DNA of 64,000 nt, from NCBI GenBank assembly GCA_012295275.1, contig CM022665.1:16673476-16737475 (forward strand). Reading direction: 5' to 3'. Positions 24,020 through 35,742 of this stretch are shown one piece after another. Numbering within the stretch: the first letter of the stretch is position 1; each line of letters opens with the position of its first letter. The notes under the pieces were generated by a model. The model had not been told where the DNA came from, did not search any database, and saw nothing but the letters and a program-made list of their open reading frames with translations. This DNA is from Chrysomallon squamiferum. Lineage: Eukaryota > Mollusca > Gastropoda > Neomphalida > Peltospiridae. The position numbers and the translations under genes were made by a program.

Positions 24020-25590
24020 TTAATGGATCTCCAGCTCCATTAATATTAAATATAATTTTTTTGTTGTTGAAAATGTGAAGCAAGTGTTCATTCATTCATT
24101 GTTTGTCTCCTTGCAGGGGATAAATAGTACCTATTGTTTGAGAAATGATAAACCAGCGAGCATGGATGTACAGTCTAACGTATCAGTTATGAAGTGGAAG
24201 AAGAAACACAGGCAATATTAATAACAAAGCAGTGAAACTTAGTCATTTCAATTAGTATATTATGTTTTTGTATAGGCTAAGACCAAAGATATTTTATTTA
24301 AGATTCTGTATAATACAAAAGTTTTATCTATTATTTTATTACATTTTAATTACAGTTATTTTTGTTTAATGTTTATTTTATGTGCACATCTCATAATCAA
24401 TAGTCGATTTTGCCCAACCATGAATCGGATTTACGTCGATCTCCCGTGTGACGAAAATTAGTCCCTGCGAAACAGACCTATGAAATTCAATCTAAGGGAA
24501 ATAACTCTATTAATAGAAACACTGAGTCTTCGTAAACATAAATAAATAAATATGGCAATACAATTAAAAGAATATACAACTGTGGTCAGCAATTGCTGTT
24601 TCCCTTACACCATTTAAAAAACCAAAAACCAAAGAAATAAAAAAAATATAAACAAAAATCATAAATAATAATTACTAGGTCCATACATAAATTTTAGTTA
24701 TGTATATATATATATATATATTTAATTTAATCTCACTTGGTTTAACTTGAGTGGGATTTATCTGATCACACTCGATCTCTAGCATATTATATATTTATCC
24801 AGTATGTCATGTTTTTACATTTCAACAGACAGCAGCAAAAACATTAATTTATCCAATATTTGGATAGGTAAAAGAAAATAGGGGAAACTTATTATAATAA
24901 AAAAAAACAAGATATCAAGACATCTGATTTTATCAAGTTTATTTACAACCTCCACATTTTAGACATTTTAGCTTCTTGGAATACTTGTAACATGCTGAAA
25001 GTAAAGAAACCCCCATGTATGTGTATCTATACACACCACACAAATACATAGATTTCAGTTTTATATACAACAGTAGTTCAGACATTGATCATAGACTGAT
25101 TTATTGTTTCAGATATACAAATATATATATTATATATGTATGTTATGTATCGCAGCTTATTTGCAGCACAAACATATAACTATACATGTATTCTTTTCTA
25201 TTTTACTTATGTGCATTAAAGATATAATATCATTTAAAGTAGTGTTGTTATTTCATATCAGAAACAGTGAACTGGAATATAAATTTTGTAAAACTGAGAT
25301 ACTTGACAAATCATACAGAAAATTATCACTGGAAGTTTATAAATTGTGCATATTTGATGATTTATACAAATTACATATTCATGAACTACCAATTATTATG
25401 TACTAATGTTCTAGATATATATCTAATATATACACACATACACATGCATTCATGCATACACAATATACAACATGCACATATCCACACACACATCCATATA
25501 CTGATACATGCACACACATACATAAAACATATATAAAAAATACATATACATACATAAACACATAGTGTAAGAGAAAGAAATAGATATGGT
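23505..25590. other. Intergenic, convergent 3' ends of esterase and EGF-like gene
   Basis: AT-rich, with (GT)n at 23685-23732 and (AAT)n at 23964-24019. No gene recognised. Confidence 0.65.
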
Positions 25591-25596
25591 TTTATT
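25591..25596 (-). terminator. Polyadenylation signal AATAAA of the EGF-like gene
   Basis: AATAAA on the minus strand, about 63 bases after the stop codon. Confidence 0.6.
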
Positions 25597-25658
25597 AGCC
25601 AGTTAGATGGAGAATCCAACAGTAAAACTAAATTTATAATATGGAGTGGACTTACTTA

Positions 25659-25725
25659 TTACCCATTAAGCAGTAAAAGAACATCAATTTCTTCACATCT
25701 CTTTCCTGTCCACTCTTCTGGACAA
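25659..25725 (-). CDS. EGF-like gene exon 3: end of the EGF module and stop
   Basis: It encodes FCPEEWTGKRCEEIDVLLLLNG and stops. A second donor-like site (AATGG|gtaata) overlaps the stop, so a longer splice form is possible. Confidence 0.8.
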
Positions 25726-27131
25726 CTGTAAACATCACAGTAAAACAAAATATGTAACCACATACATATATGTTTTATAATAAATATGTATATATATGTG
25801 TCTGCATATATTTATTAATGAGTATTCTGTTGTCTTATGCACATCTGATTAGATTCTGCACATAAGACAATATTTGGGAATGCACTGGCACAGGAGGACA
25901 AAGTCATATCACAAACATCAAATGCTGCTGACAAAACTTGAACTTAAGTCACCCATTCCCCCACACTCCACAGGCAGAAGGCAATATTACTCGATGACCA
26001 AGACAGTTTTAAAAAAAAAAAAAAACATTGCTGAGTAACTGAGTGTAAACCTAACTTCCTCCAAAGCAGCCAGATTTTTGTTTTGTCATTTTTCATGCAT
26101 TTCTTTTTTTTCTTTTTCTCTTCTCTGACATTCTGACTAGTGAAAAAAAAGTTATTTTTACTTACAAACAAGTCTGTTGTTCAAGAGATGGAATGTACAT
26201 ACAGGTTCCACCATTCAAACAGTATGTCTGCTTAAGACAAGGGGAATAATGTGCACATAATGACACAGCTGTTAAACAACAAATTGGATGAAAATCTCTC
26301 TCTCTGCATATGTGTTTTTGATGAATATTTTAAAGACTTTTAAATGAGTGTTTATAAGTTTTAATATTTTTAACTGGGTATTTAATTTATTTGGATATAC
26401 AGGTATATTCATTTTTAATTAGATATACTTCTTTATTTACTTAATAATATTTTTAGTTGGGTATTTATTTTATTTTGGTGTCACATTTCTCAATCTCTTT
26501 CCTGGTTTCAGAAACAAATAGTGGATATAATAACACAACTGTAAAAATTAGTGTGAAATAAATAAGTTGAATTAAGTATTTGCAAATTTGAATATCCATT
26601 TATCAATATTTCTCAGAAAGCAAAGACTGCCATGTGTATGTATACATATACATACATACATACATACTTGATGAGCTTTGTTATCACTACCAATATTATT
26701 TAATTTACATAATCTTAATTATATTTAATTTATATAATGTTAATGAATATTTTAAACAATCCCAAAATTCATTATTTTTCAAATATCTTCTAAACAATAT
26801 TTAATGGTTTTGTTTGTATTTTATATGTGAAGTGTTTAACTTAATGGGAATCTAGATACAAAAAGAGTTAGGGCAGACATATAATAATATTTTACCTTTC
26901 ATAAGTCTTAAGCTTTCCTAATACATTTGTTTCAAAGGAATACACTATTTTATAAGAAATATATATATATTAAATAATGTTTTTTTAAAAAGCTATACAT
27001 TAAAGTTTTAAGTTATATTAAGTTTATTTTAAAAAGAGAGGTTATGTTCAGATCTATGATAATGAGTTAAATAACTCACCAAACACGCCGTAAAGTGGCA
27101 CCAGAAAGAAGACTAAATGGAATGTCTTCAT
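25659..27131 (-). CDS. Secreted EGF-like growth factor, three exons, 73 residues
   Basis: A very small precursor rebuilt from exons 27080-27131, 26166-26268 and 25659-25725, all with GT-AG junctions in phase. Residues 1-18 are a signal peptide (MKTFHLVFFLVPLYGVFA). The mature part is one EGF module: YCLNGGTCMYI, a 10-residue loop, C-x-C, then eight residues and KRC, closely matching human EGF (YCLHDGVCMYI..C-N-C..ERC). The Arg before the last Cys, and a Leu-rich stretch where EGF has its receptor-binding Leu, are kept. There is no membrane segment, so unlike vertebrate EGF it would be made directly as a soluble peptide; Lymnaea has a short secreted EGF of this kind. It has seven cysteines, an odd number. 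It may bind an EGF receptor (inference). A venom-type or other EGF peptide cannot be excluded. Confidence 0.82.
26166..26268 (-). CDS. EGF-like gene exon 2: first five cysteines
   Basis: The acceptor ttgtttaacag completes the Ala codon at the signal cleavage site. It encodes SLCAHYSPC and the NGGTC core; the donor is TT|gtaagt, phase 2. Confidence 0.82.
27080..27131 (-). CDS. EGF-like gene exon 1: signal peptide
   Basis: Seventeen codons of hydrophobic leader end in G|gtgagt. A TATA box lies 64 bases upstream of the ATG. Confidence 0.82.
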
Positions 27132-27194
27132 ATCTGTAGTTGATATGTCACGACATATCTGAGCTGTATCTCACAGATGATACTTCCCACAGTA

Positions 27195-27201
27195 ATTTAT
27201 A
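27195..27201 (-). promoter_or_regulatory. TATA box of the EGF-like gene
   Basis: TATAAAT on the minus strand, 64 bases before the start codon. It predicts a 5' leader of roughly 35 bases with no need for an upstream exon. Confidence 0.6.
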
Positions 27202-27692
27202 AAAACCTTGTAAATGTTCACATACACATATACAAGCATACAAAAACATACAGCACATATACACAGCATAACAAACACATCACACGTGTCAAAAATCCCA
27301 TACACACACCAAGAAATGACACACATACATACACAAATCACCTGCCAGAGTGATACAAATCACACACACACACACACACACAGAGATTTTAGACTAAGTA
27401 AAGAATCCCACTAAGTTAGACAACACAAATGTAAAATACAAACAAAGCCTTTAAATATTATTATTTAGAATGTATTTGAAAAATAATGAATTTTGGGATA
27501 ATTTCAAATATTCATTAAGATTATATATAAATTAAATATAATTAAGATTATGTAAATTAAATAATATTGGTAGTGATAACAAAGCTAATCAAGTTTTCTA
27601 CAACTGAAGCATAACAGTAAAATTTAGTAAATTTTAGATATTATTTTGTTATTTTCACTGTTATTAAATGTTTGTTTATTAAGTCTGATGTC

Positions 27693-27698
27693 TTTATT
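27693..27698 (-). terminator. Polyadenylation signal AATAAA of FAAP100
   Basis: AATAAA on the minus strand, with a second copy at 27675-27680. The next gene on the strand (EGF-like) has its TATA box about 480 bases further on. Confidence 0.5.
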
Positions 27699-27871
27699 TC
27701 TGTCTCTCTCATTAGTTTGGTCTCAGGATCAGTTCTCCTTAGTGGAGACTCTGGGTTATTTTAGTGTTAGAATTTCAGAGTGACTGAAACAACACAAAAA
27801 AAAAAAAAAAAAAAAAAGATGAAAAAACCTACAAAAAACAAACCACAAACACAACATCAGAAGACATCATA

Positions 27872-28006
27872 TCAAGAGTCTGAAGTCTGTAAGTTTGTCT
27901 GTCTTAGTTTCTCATAGAGTGAATATAATTCTTGAACAGATTCAGCTTCCCAACTGGAATGTTTACTGTAACTGTCTTGCAGATTCTGAAGAGCTTCTCT
28001 AAGATT
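27872..28006 (-). CDS. FAAP100: FAAP100 exon 7 (C-terminal helix and stop)
   Basis: It encodes NLREALQNLQDS and ELYSLYEKLRQ, then stops. It matches the last human helix (AQRLLQVYRQLRHP). Confidence 0.82.
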   Translation of the reverse strand, partial: NLREALQNLQDSYSKHSSWEAESVQELYSLYEKLRQTNLQTSDS

Positions 28007-31000
28007 CTGGAAAAAAATTAAACAAATAAATAAATAAAAAATAATAATAAATTACTAATTTAAAAAAATAATAAATTAATAATAATAACAATAATAACAA
28101 GAACATTCACTGAAGATATAAATCTGTAACATATTCTAAAAGTAAATGCCTACATTGTTTTTCCAAGACACTTTTAGTTTGTTAGTGTGTTAGAGAGTTA
28201 GACGACTAAAAATAATATGGTTTTAACTTGTCCTATTACTTATGGATAGTGATTCGATATTGGTACCTACCAGTTTTTGAATTTTGATTTAGATTTTAAT
28301 CTATTTATTAACACTATTTATTTTAACTGAAATACTCAGTTTAAGTTTTATTATAATTATTTTATACAGACCTATGCATTAACCATTTTATATATAATTA
28401 ATTTAAAGCAGTCTTTTATTATTATTATTTTTATTAAAATTTGTTTTTTGTGATTTTGTTGTTTCTTTTTTTTTCTTTTTCTTTTTAAATAAAGCCAAAA
28501 TCCTATCAGGCTGAATTATAAAACAACAACAAAAACAAAGCACCCCCCACCAAAAGAAATATCTGTCGTAAAATATTCTTCACTTCAGTCACATTTGCAA
28601 TACAAAGAATTATGAAATTATTAACATATACACATCCTCTCACTGCTTTTAATGTTTTCCGTCTTAACAACATTTAACTTTTTTTTTTAAATACAATGGA
28701 TTTGTGAGTAAACAAAATAACTAACATACCTCCATTTGTTGTAAAAATCTGCGAACTTGTTTTCTTGAACATGGTGTCACATCAGCATCATTCTTCTGAA
28801 ATGTGTACATATGAATTTTAAATTAATATACACATATATACATTACATATATATACATACATACATACATGTATAACTATATATACACGTAAACATTCAT
28901 TCATCTGAAATGTGTGTATATGAATTTTGAATTGATATATACATACATACATACATGCCCACCTACATATACACAATTCTTCTGAAATATGTACATATGA
29001 ATTTTAAAATAATGATAAATTACAGATAAATAGGTATACATAATTTTAAAGATTCAGAATTAGTCTTTCTTGTTCATCTTTACTATCAGTACGTATGTCA
29101 ATTGAAAAACTAAAAAACTGCTGTATGTGTTATCCTTTAATTCCACACCTTTGGATAAAAACTGATGTTAAGAGGTATGCAAAAGTAAAAAATAGCAACC
29201 ATGAAGTGTTCTTTGAGTTAATTATACTTTAATATTAACAAAGATTGGGCTCCAGTATTAAAAAATTAAAACAATCTCACAAATAAACAAATAAAATTAT
29301 AAATCCTAAGGAAACAAAATGGGTTTGGGCTTTTTGTGAGCATCATCCATACTTTAATAACAAATAAATAAATCAATCAATCTGAACTATTTAAAATATG
29401 TATCTGTAAATATTTACTTTAAATGGGTAATGCATTTACCTGTAGTCTATTAATGACAGCCATCCTACACCTAGCAACTAGAGGCAGGCTGTCTGATCTA
29501 ACACACACTGTCACAATGTTGCTGCTGCTGCAGTTGCCACTGCTATTGTTGCTGTTGTTGTCCGAAGATGTTTCTTTCTTAACAGAAAGTGCCAGGGTGT
29601 TTCCGCTTGGATCAAGAAACTGACCTTGTCCGTGTTGTAAATTATCTGTATTAATTTGTGAGTCTTGAAGAAGGAACCGTAATATTTGTTCTGGCGTACA
29701 GTCATCTATTTAAAATAAAATTTAGACTAATGACAGTGAAACATCTACAACAGAGTTAAAAATTAATACAAATATGAATCTGTCTCACTGCATCATCTCA
29801 GCTCTGAGGTCTTAAGTACAAGAAAAAAAAAAAAAAGAATCAGAAACGAGTAAAATTTACTTCATGATTGTCTGTAGTCAGTTTGCAAAAAGTGTACGGG
29901 ACTAGTAACTGTTGTTGTTTAAGCTGGTCATATTCAGTAATTTTTGTGTAAATATGATTATTATTAGTTAAAATATAATTGTATTAAAAGAATATATCCA
30001 GTGATCATATGCAGTGTTTTGCAGATCCAAAAAGATGATTAATATTAGTGAAAAAGTAATAAATCAAATGAAGTCTGTAAGAGTTGTATGTTTTGTAAAC
30101 TGAAAATATTAAGATTAAAGAATTTGTAACTTTTTAAATAATTACTGTAAATTTTAAACTTGGTTATTAACATTTAACAAAATATAGAGTATTTGTTGCA
30201 CTAACTTAAAATAAATGATCATTACAGTTTGGATTATTTAAAAATAAACTAATCTACAAACCTTCATGAAAATCAGACGGTAAAGAAGAAAATGGTAACA
30301 AAATTTCAGCTGAGTAAACTTTATGAGAGCAGCTGTCCAATTTGGGTTTGGAATCACCAAGATGATTCAAATCACTTATGTAACTGGAATCACCATAATG
30401 CCTATTATATGCCAGTTTCTTCAGAGTTTCATCAAAACTGATGGAGTATCCTGGAGGAGTGGAGTCTTCTCCAATAAAAGAGAAGATATCTATCACATGA
30501 GAGGACACAAATAATGGAAGATGGAGAGGCGTCTCAGAACCAGTTTCAAGAAAGGTTTTATCAAGATTAACAACAAGCTGAACTGTAACTTTGAAATCTG
30601 ACATCCTGATAAACTTTTCTGAAAGAGGAATCTTCATCAGAAAGTCTGTCTTAGCTTTCAAACCACTGAATAATGGAAAATCATGAGATTCCAGTTCAGT
30701 TTCTGATTGGTTGTTTGTTGTGATGAGAATATTAATGTTCCAGTCTGGTGATAATGATGCAGGGCTTTCATTGGTTAATGTGACTGAGAGGCAGTACTGC
30801 TTACTGTAGCCACACCTATAGGATTCCAAACTGCAATGTGACCTTATCAGTCGTGACCTTTGAACCTTCTTTTCTTCAGATATCAAGTGTGATGCCATGT
30901 TCAGCTGTTGTAGAAGTATATTGAGATGGTTCTGTTGTTTCTGAATGTAGGTTCTTCTTTTGCTGTTGCTGTCAAGGCCCATTAGTAATTCTTTCATTGT

Positions 31001-33462
31001 AAGTGACCTTGACTGGAGAGTGAATTTTGTGGGGTGGGTGTCAAGGATATACAGGTCACCAGTTTCTGTATAGCACAACATGCACTCCTCTAAAAACAAG
31101 TAAGAAAAAACAAATTAATATATTTGAAATAATAATAATAATAATAAAATGTCAATTTATATTGAATTTGTTCTCCTTCTAAAACTGTTTTTAAAAAAAA
31201 AAATTTATAGCTAGTAATATTTGATTCTGTTTCATTATTTTATTTTTAAATGGTTAGAATATTTCCACAATTTATTTAATACATTCTTGAGTTAAGTATT
31301 TCTGGAATGATATCATCTGGTTATCTTGTAGTAACTTTCACTTATTTCACTGGTTATTTATATTAGAAATTTTGTCTTTGGAATGAATAAATCAATCAAT
31401 GAACTATTTTTGGTTAAACAGAATATATCAGGTATTCAGATTATGGTTTTAATAAGTTAAGTGTTTTGTTGGGTATTCCTAAAACAAATCCTTTTAGTGG
31501 AATTTGAATTAACTGATATATTACAAAACTCACCAGATTTTACTGGTCCAGGCACAAAAGCCATCTGAGAGATACTGATATCATGAATAATCTCAGTCTG
31601 GATGGAGAAAGTAATATCTTCTTTCCCTTCATCACAGATTTTGATGATTGTTGACCTAAACACAGACATTTTAGAACAGTGGAAAAGATATTTCCCTTGA
31701 CAACTCCAGCTTAACACTGGACCATGAACAGCTAAACTGCAAAATGTTACTGATCCATTAGAATTTTCTCCCACTACAACCACTTTCCCCATCTCACAAC
31801 AAATCAAAATGACATCGTTTGAACCTTTTTCAGACTGGCACATCAATGGAAACAGTGTTGGGTCAGAGGTCACTGTCTCACTCTCATCCAAATTGATGCA
31901 TGCGATGTAGGAGATGCAACTACCTGTTTCACTGAACATCTTCCAGTGATCTGATTCAGACAACTCTTGTTCTGATAACTGCTGAGAGTACATACGACCA
32001 TCAGGAGTTGAAATTACAAGGACAGGGAAACCACTTAGTGCTGCTTCTTTACCAAACAAAACTGAAAACATCTGAGTTGAGATTACTATAGATGATGATG
32101 AAGTCTTACAAGATTTGGTATACGTCTCTGACACAACCAAATACAAAGAAAACTTGGACCCATCTTCATCAAAACAATCATATTTAAAATTTAACTCGTA
32201 TCTAGTAATTAATGATAAACACTCTCTGCTTCCCGTTTGTTTTGTTTTCAGGCTGTAATAAGATATACTGAAGTTTTTATCTTTCTGTTCCAAGCACCAC
32301 AAGTGAGTGTCCACAACAGCAAGACATAAAATGTCACTGTTTTCCTGAAGAATAGTGTAACTGTCTTTCAAAACAAAAACAGGTTCAGATGTGGGAATCA
32401 AAGTTCCAGAAAATGGGTGGACAATATCATTGTCAAGTAGATCGTCAAATATTTCTTGATTTGAAATATCAGCTTCATCTCTGAAATATATTATCAATTA
32501 GAATTATAAATCATCAGCTGCTATATCTTTAATGTTAGAAATATGATTATTTTTATTTTATTTTATTTGAGTATTCTCCAATTAATTCTATGTTCCAGTA
32601 ACAATTTTCAATGTTTTATTGGACATGCTTTTGCAACAACAAAAAGTAATAATAATAATAATAATAACAATAATGGTAAAAATAATAAAATAAATAAATA
32701 AATAAAATTAAATACTAATTAATTTAAAAAAATGTTTTGCTGTTGTTTTTTCAATTAGTACCTCTTCAAAAAATATTTTAATTTAGATAAGAATAAAATA
32801 TGATTATACATTAATAAAATTATTATTATAATTATTATTTACTGTCTCACTTTGTAACATACTTTGTAGATATTTGTCCTGTATGTTCATATGTCCTGGT
32901 GTCATTCTCTGTGATACGGTACACACAGTTTGCAGTAGCCACCCAGAATTCCAATTCATCATTGTTGTAGTTCAAAACAACATTTGTTACAGGACTTGGG
33001 CTTTTTATAATCAGCTGCAAAAATAATAAAAATGTACGTTTACATTTTTTTATTATTATTATTCTTAGTGAACTATAGGCCTCTAGTTGTCTATATGGGG
33101 GGGGGCGGACAGAGGAATTAAACATGTATTATGATTATCTATCAAATATTTCTGGTAAAGTAATTTATATTTATGTTCAGATTTTACTAGCTCGAAATGT
33201 TGATGAATATTTGTATAGCAATTGACATCTAGCATTGCAAATTATTGTTGTTGTTTAATCTGCAGTCGGCCTACAATTACATTAACAATGATCTTAATTA
33301 TAAATTTTCATATTCAGGAAGTTTATCCGTGTTTCTATACACGTGCTGTGAAATGCGTTATACTTTCACCTGTCTTTTTATATTTTCATACTGATGAATA
33401 AACTGCCCGCCAAAGACAAATGCTGAAATCTGAATAGTATCACTTTTTCTTAATGAAACCAT
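27872..33462 (-). CDS. FAAP100: Fanconi anaemia core complex-associated protein FAAP100, seven exons
   Basis: A subunit of the nuclear FANCB-FANCL-FAAP100 module that lets the Fanconi core complex ubiquitinate FANCD2-FANCI at DNA crosslinks. Exons 33370-33462, 32863-33014, 31534-32480, 30262-31089, 29440-29705, 28730-28795 and 27872-28006 join in phase into 828 codons; human is 881 residues. Recognised by colinear blocks remembered from human FAAP100: a G-x-x-(F/L)-(I/V)-x-x-Y strand near the start, FSVLFGKEAAL...PDGRMY (human FGLLFGADATL...PDGQLC), VHGPVL (LPGPVL), MKELLMG...NMASHL (IKELLSG...NVSCALL), SHVIDIF, SHKVYSAEILL, the QILRFLLQD region, and a final helix ending in a short tail. The N-terminus is shorter than human. 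An in-frame stop precedes the chosen ATG with no AG between, but the ttcag copies just inside exon 1 leave an alternative upstream first exon possible. Two minus-strand AATAAA signals lie about 175-195 bases past the stop. Confidence 0.9.
28730..28795 (-). CDS. FAAP100: FAAP100 exon 6 (22 codons)
   Basis: It encodes TPCSRKQVRRFLQQME, corresponding to human RVQYLRQIHANHETLL. Flanked by tttcag and gtatgt. Confidence 0.8.
29440..29705 (-). CDS. FAAP100: FAAP100 exon 5
   Basis: It encodes PEQILRFLLQDSQ, an Asn/Ser-rich insert (DNNSNNSSGNCSSS) from a trinucleotide run, then IVTVCVRSD. Phase 0 out (CAG|gtaaat). Confidence 0.88.
30262..31089 (-). CDS. FAAP100: FAAP100 exon 4 (coiled segment and second domain)
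   Basis: It encodes MKELLMG, a predicted helix with NILLQQLNMASHL, HVIDIFSF and KVYSAEILL. Phase 1 in and out. Confidence 0.92.
31534..32480 (-). CDS. FAAP100: FAAP100 exon 3 (beta-propeller region)
   Basis: The large exon with FSVLFGKEAALSGFPVLVIS, PDGRMYS and VHGPVLSWSC, the blocks that identify the family. Phase 1 out. Confidence 0.92.
32863..33014 (-). CDS. FAAP100: FAAP100 exon 2
   Basis: The acceptor tttttgcag joins phase 0. It encodes VTNVVLNYN and FWVATANCVYRI, matching the human LLYALCARRGLYCLSL strand. The donor AA|gtatgt is phase 2. Confidence 0.88.
33370..33462 (-). CDS. FAAP100: FAAP100 exon 1 (31 codons)
   Basis: It encodes FVFGGQFIHQYENIKRQ, which aligns with human LSTGRELVYVYDQEGRLL. 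The donor is CAG|gtgaaa, phase 0. Too short to be found as an ORF. Confidence 0.7.
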
Positions 33463-33614
33463 TAGCAATTATTAAGAATAAAAAATCCGCGAACATTAAT
33501 TTTGTTTTTCGCGCAAATAGTTGTCTGCGCTTGAAAGAGGTTTACCTTAAAACACGGACTTTTTCTTATGCCATTCTAATATTCCTTATAAATGCGATCA
33601 ACAAAAACAACAAC

Positions 33615-33616
<2 letters not shown>

Positions 33617-33665
<49 letters not shown>

Positions 33666-33666
33666 T
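33617..33666. repeat. (AAT)n microsatellite
   Basis: About 16 AAT units upstream of FAAP100. Confidence 0.9.
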
Positions 33667-34421
33667 TTAAAATGAAAAGAAAAATAATAATAAAGTAAAA
33701 TTAGACTTTGAAAAACGTAACTATGTTTGATCATGATTATTAAATTATATTTTTTCGCAAAAATGTGAACTGTTTCTCTAATACATATTTCACCCATCAA
33801 AATCTTTATCTATTATTGAAAGATCAATAAAGACAAAACTAACGATGGCAAAATAAGATAACGATAAATCTCAAAAACATTTGTTAACCTAATGACACCC
33901 CAATAACTGTCCTTAGTTTGAAATCGCTCGTTATCAAAGTATCTTTTGATGTAAATTTTAATTTTGTACCACGATGTCATCAAGATCAGTTCTCTCAAAA
34001 TAACAAAATAAAATTATTAGCAAAGCCAGCACGAACGTCCCTAAAAAAAGATTTTTCACACTCAATTTAAATTGTTAATAATATTCAGAATGAAATGTAT
34101 GCCTTTCATTTTCTGTGTCAAAGATGTGAATACAAAACTCAAAACTGACCGCTGTTCTTTTCCTTTTCTTAAATTATTATTATTATTATTTCAATTTTCA
34201 TTCACATTTTATTCTAGGGGATTTCGACACTTCGAAGACCGCTGGAGTTTGTACATGTCATCTTCCGGGTTATCTCCCTTCAGTTGGTTTTGAAGAAAGA
34301 AAAATCGTGACTTACAGGATTTATCTGTACTACTGTTGCTGCTGCTGTTGTTGTTGTTGTTAAAATAATAAAAAGACGAAATTATGTTAATTTGTATAAG
34401 TAAATGAATGCTATTTTAAAT

Positions 34422-34423
<2 letters not shown>

Positions 34424-34482
<59 letters not shown>
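34424..34482. repeat. (CT)n microsatellite
   Basis: About 59 bases of pure CT. Confidence 0.9.
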
Positions 34483-34484
<2 letters not shown>

Positions 34485-35324
34485 GAACTGATAAATCTAA
34501 CATTAAATATCTCAGCAGTGATTTTTGCTTGTTATAAGTTAGAAAACAATTAATATGTTTCATTCTCTCTAACAAGGAAAAAGAAGGTTGGAAATAAGAA
34601 ATTTGTTTTCCTAATCATTTTGTTTTATTACTGTAGCTCGAAGATTATGCAAATTCTAACTGTTGTTATTATACTAATTTTTTTTTTAAATCTCAAACTA
34701 AAGAAATTAATGGCGCAATACATTGCGAACATTCCATCCGTATTGTTTAATACGACTCAGCATGGCTCCAATTACTATAAGGCTTTTTCGCGAATTGCCT
34801 CATGGGTGCGAAATAAATAGTAATCATACAGAAAAGTTTTATTGAATTTTGGGTCAAACGGCAATATATTATAATAATTTGCCCACAAACACAGCAGGAC
34901 TGTGATCGTGATCATTTATTATCTCCCTTTATGGGTTATTACAATCTCATCTATCGCTTTTCATTGTCTCCGAAACTGCGGCCACTCCTCATCAGCTATT
35001 GGATATGAGAACATGCCTGCATAGTGGGGGCTAGCTCTGTCGAAAACGCCCCTTTTTGACTGTTCTTTCGGAAAGTATTTCTATAAAAGAATCCTGTTTG
35101 CATAATTTAAATCATAAAAAATAAATAATACTAATAATAAACAAATAAACAGCGCCAGTTTGTCTCCTGGCTTCAGTATAGTTTTTCTATTTATAACAGT
35201 ACATGACTCCTTTTTTCTTTCTTTTCTTTTGTTTAGAAATTATTATTATTTTATTATTATTACAGCCAATCTTACGCAGTAGAATGATAAAAAAAAAAAT
35301 AATAATAATAGCAAATGAATAAAC

Positions 35325-35365
<41 letters not shown>

Positions 35366-35678
35366 TAATACAAAAAGAAAGAAAGAAAGAAATCGAAAGT
35401 TTGACTGTTGACATCAGGATTAAAGCTTGTAGGTAATGGCTCCAAAATGATTTAATAAGAATTAAGAAAACAAAACAATGTTACAGATAGTGAATTTTAT
35501 TTTTCACGAACATAGAAATTGCTATTTTGTTGCATCCATAAGAACACAATTCTATTGCCATGGAAATAAACCCGAGAACAAAAACTGACTGGAATATTTC
35601 TTTGTTAATGTAACTAATGATAAAACATTTTCTTCTTCCTTTTTTATTTATTTATTTTATCTATTTATTTTTCTTTAA

Positions 35679-35682
<4 letters not shown>

Positions 35683-35739
<57 letters not shown>
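35683..35739. repeat. (CT)n microsatellite
   Basis: About 57 bases of pure CT. Confidence 0.9.

Positions 35740-35742
<3 letters not shown>

Noticed and set aside
25920-26030. A second tRNA-derived SINE on the minus strand
   Set aside because: Box matches are poor and the homopolymer run lies at the wrong end for a SINE tail.
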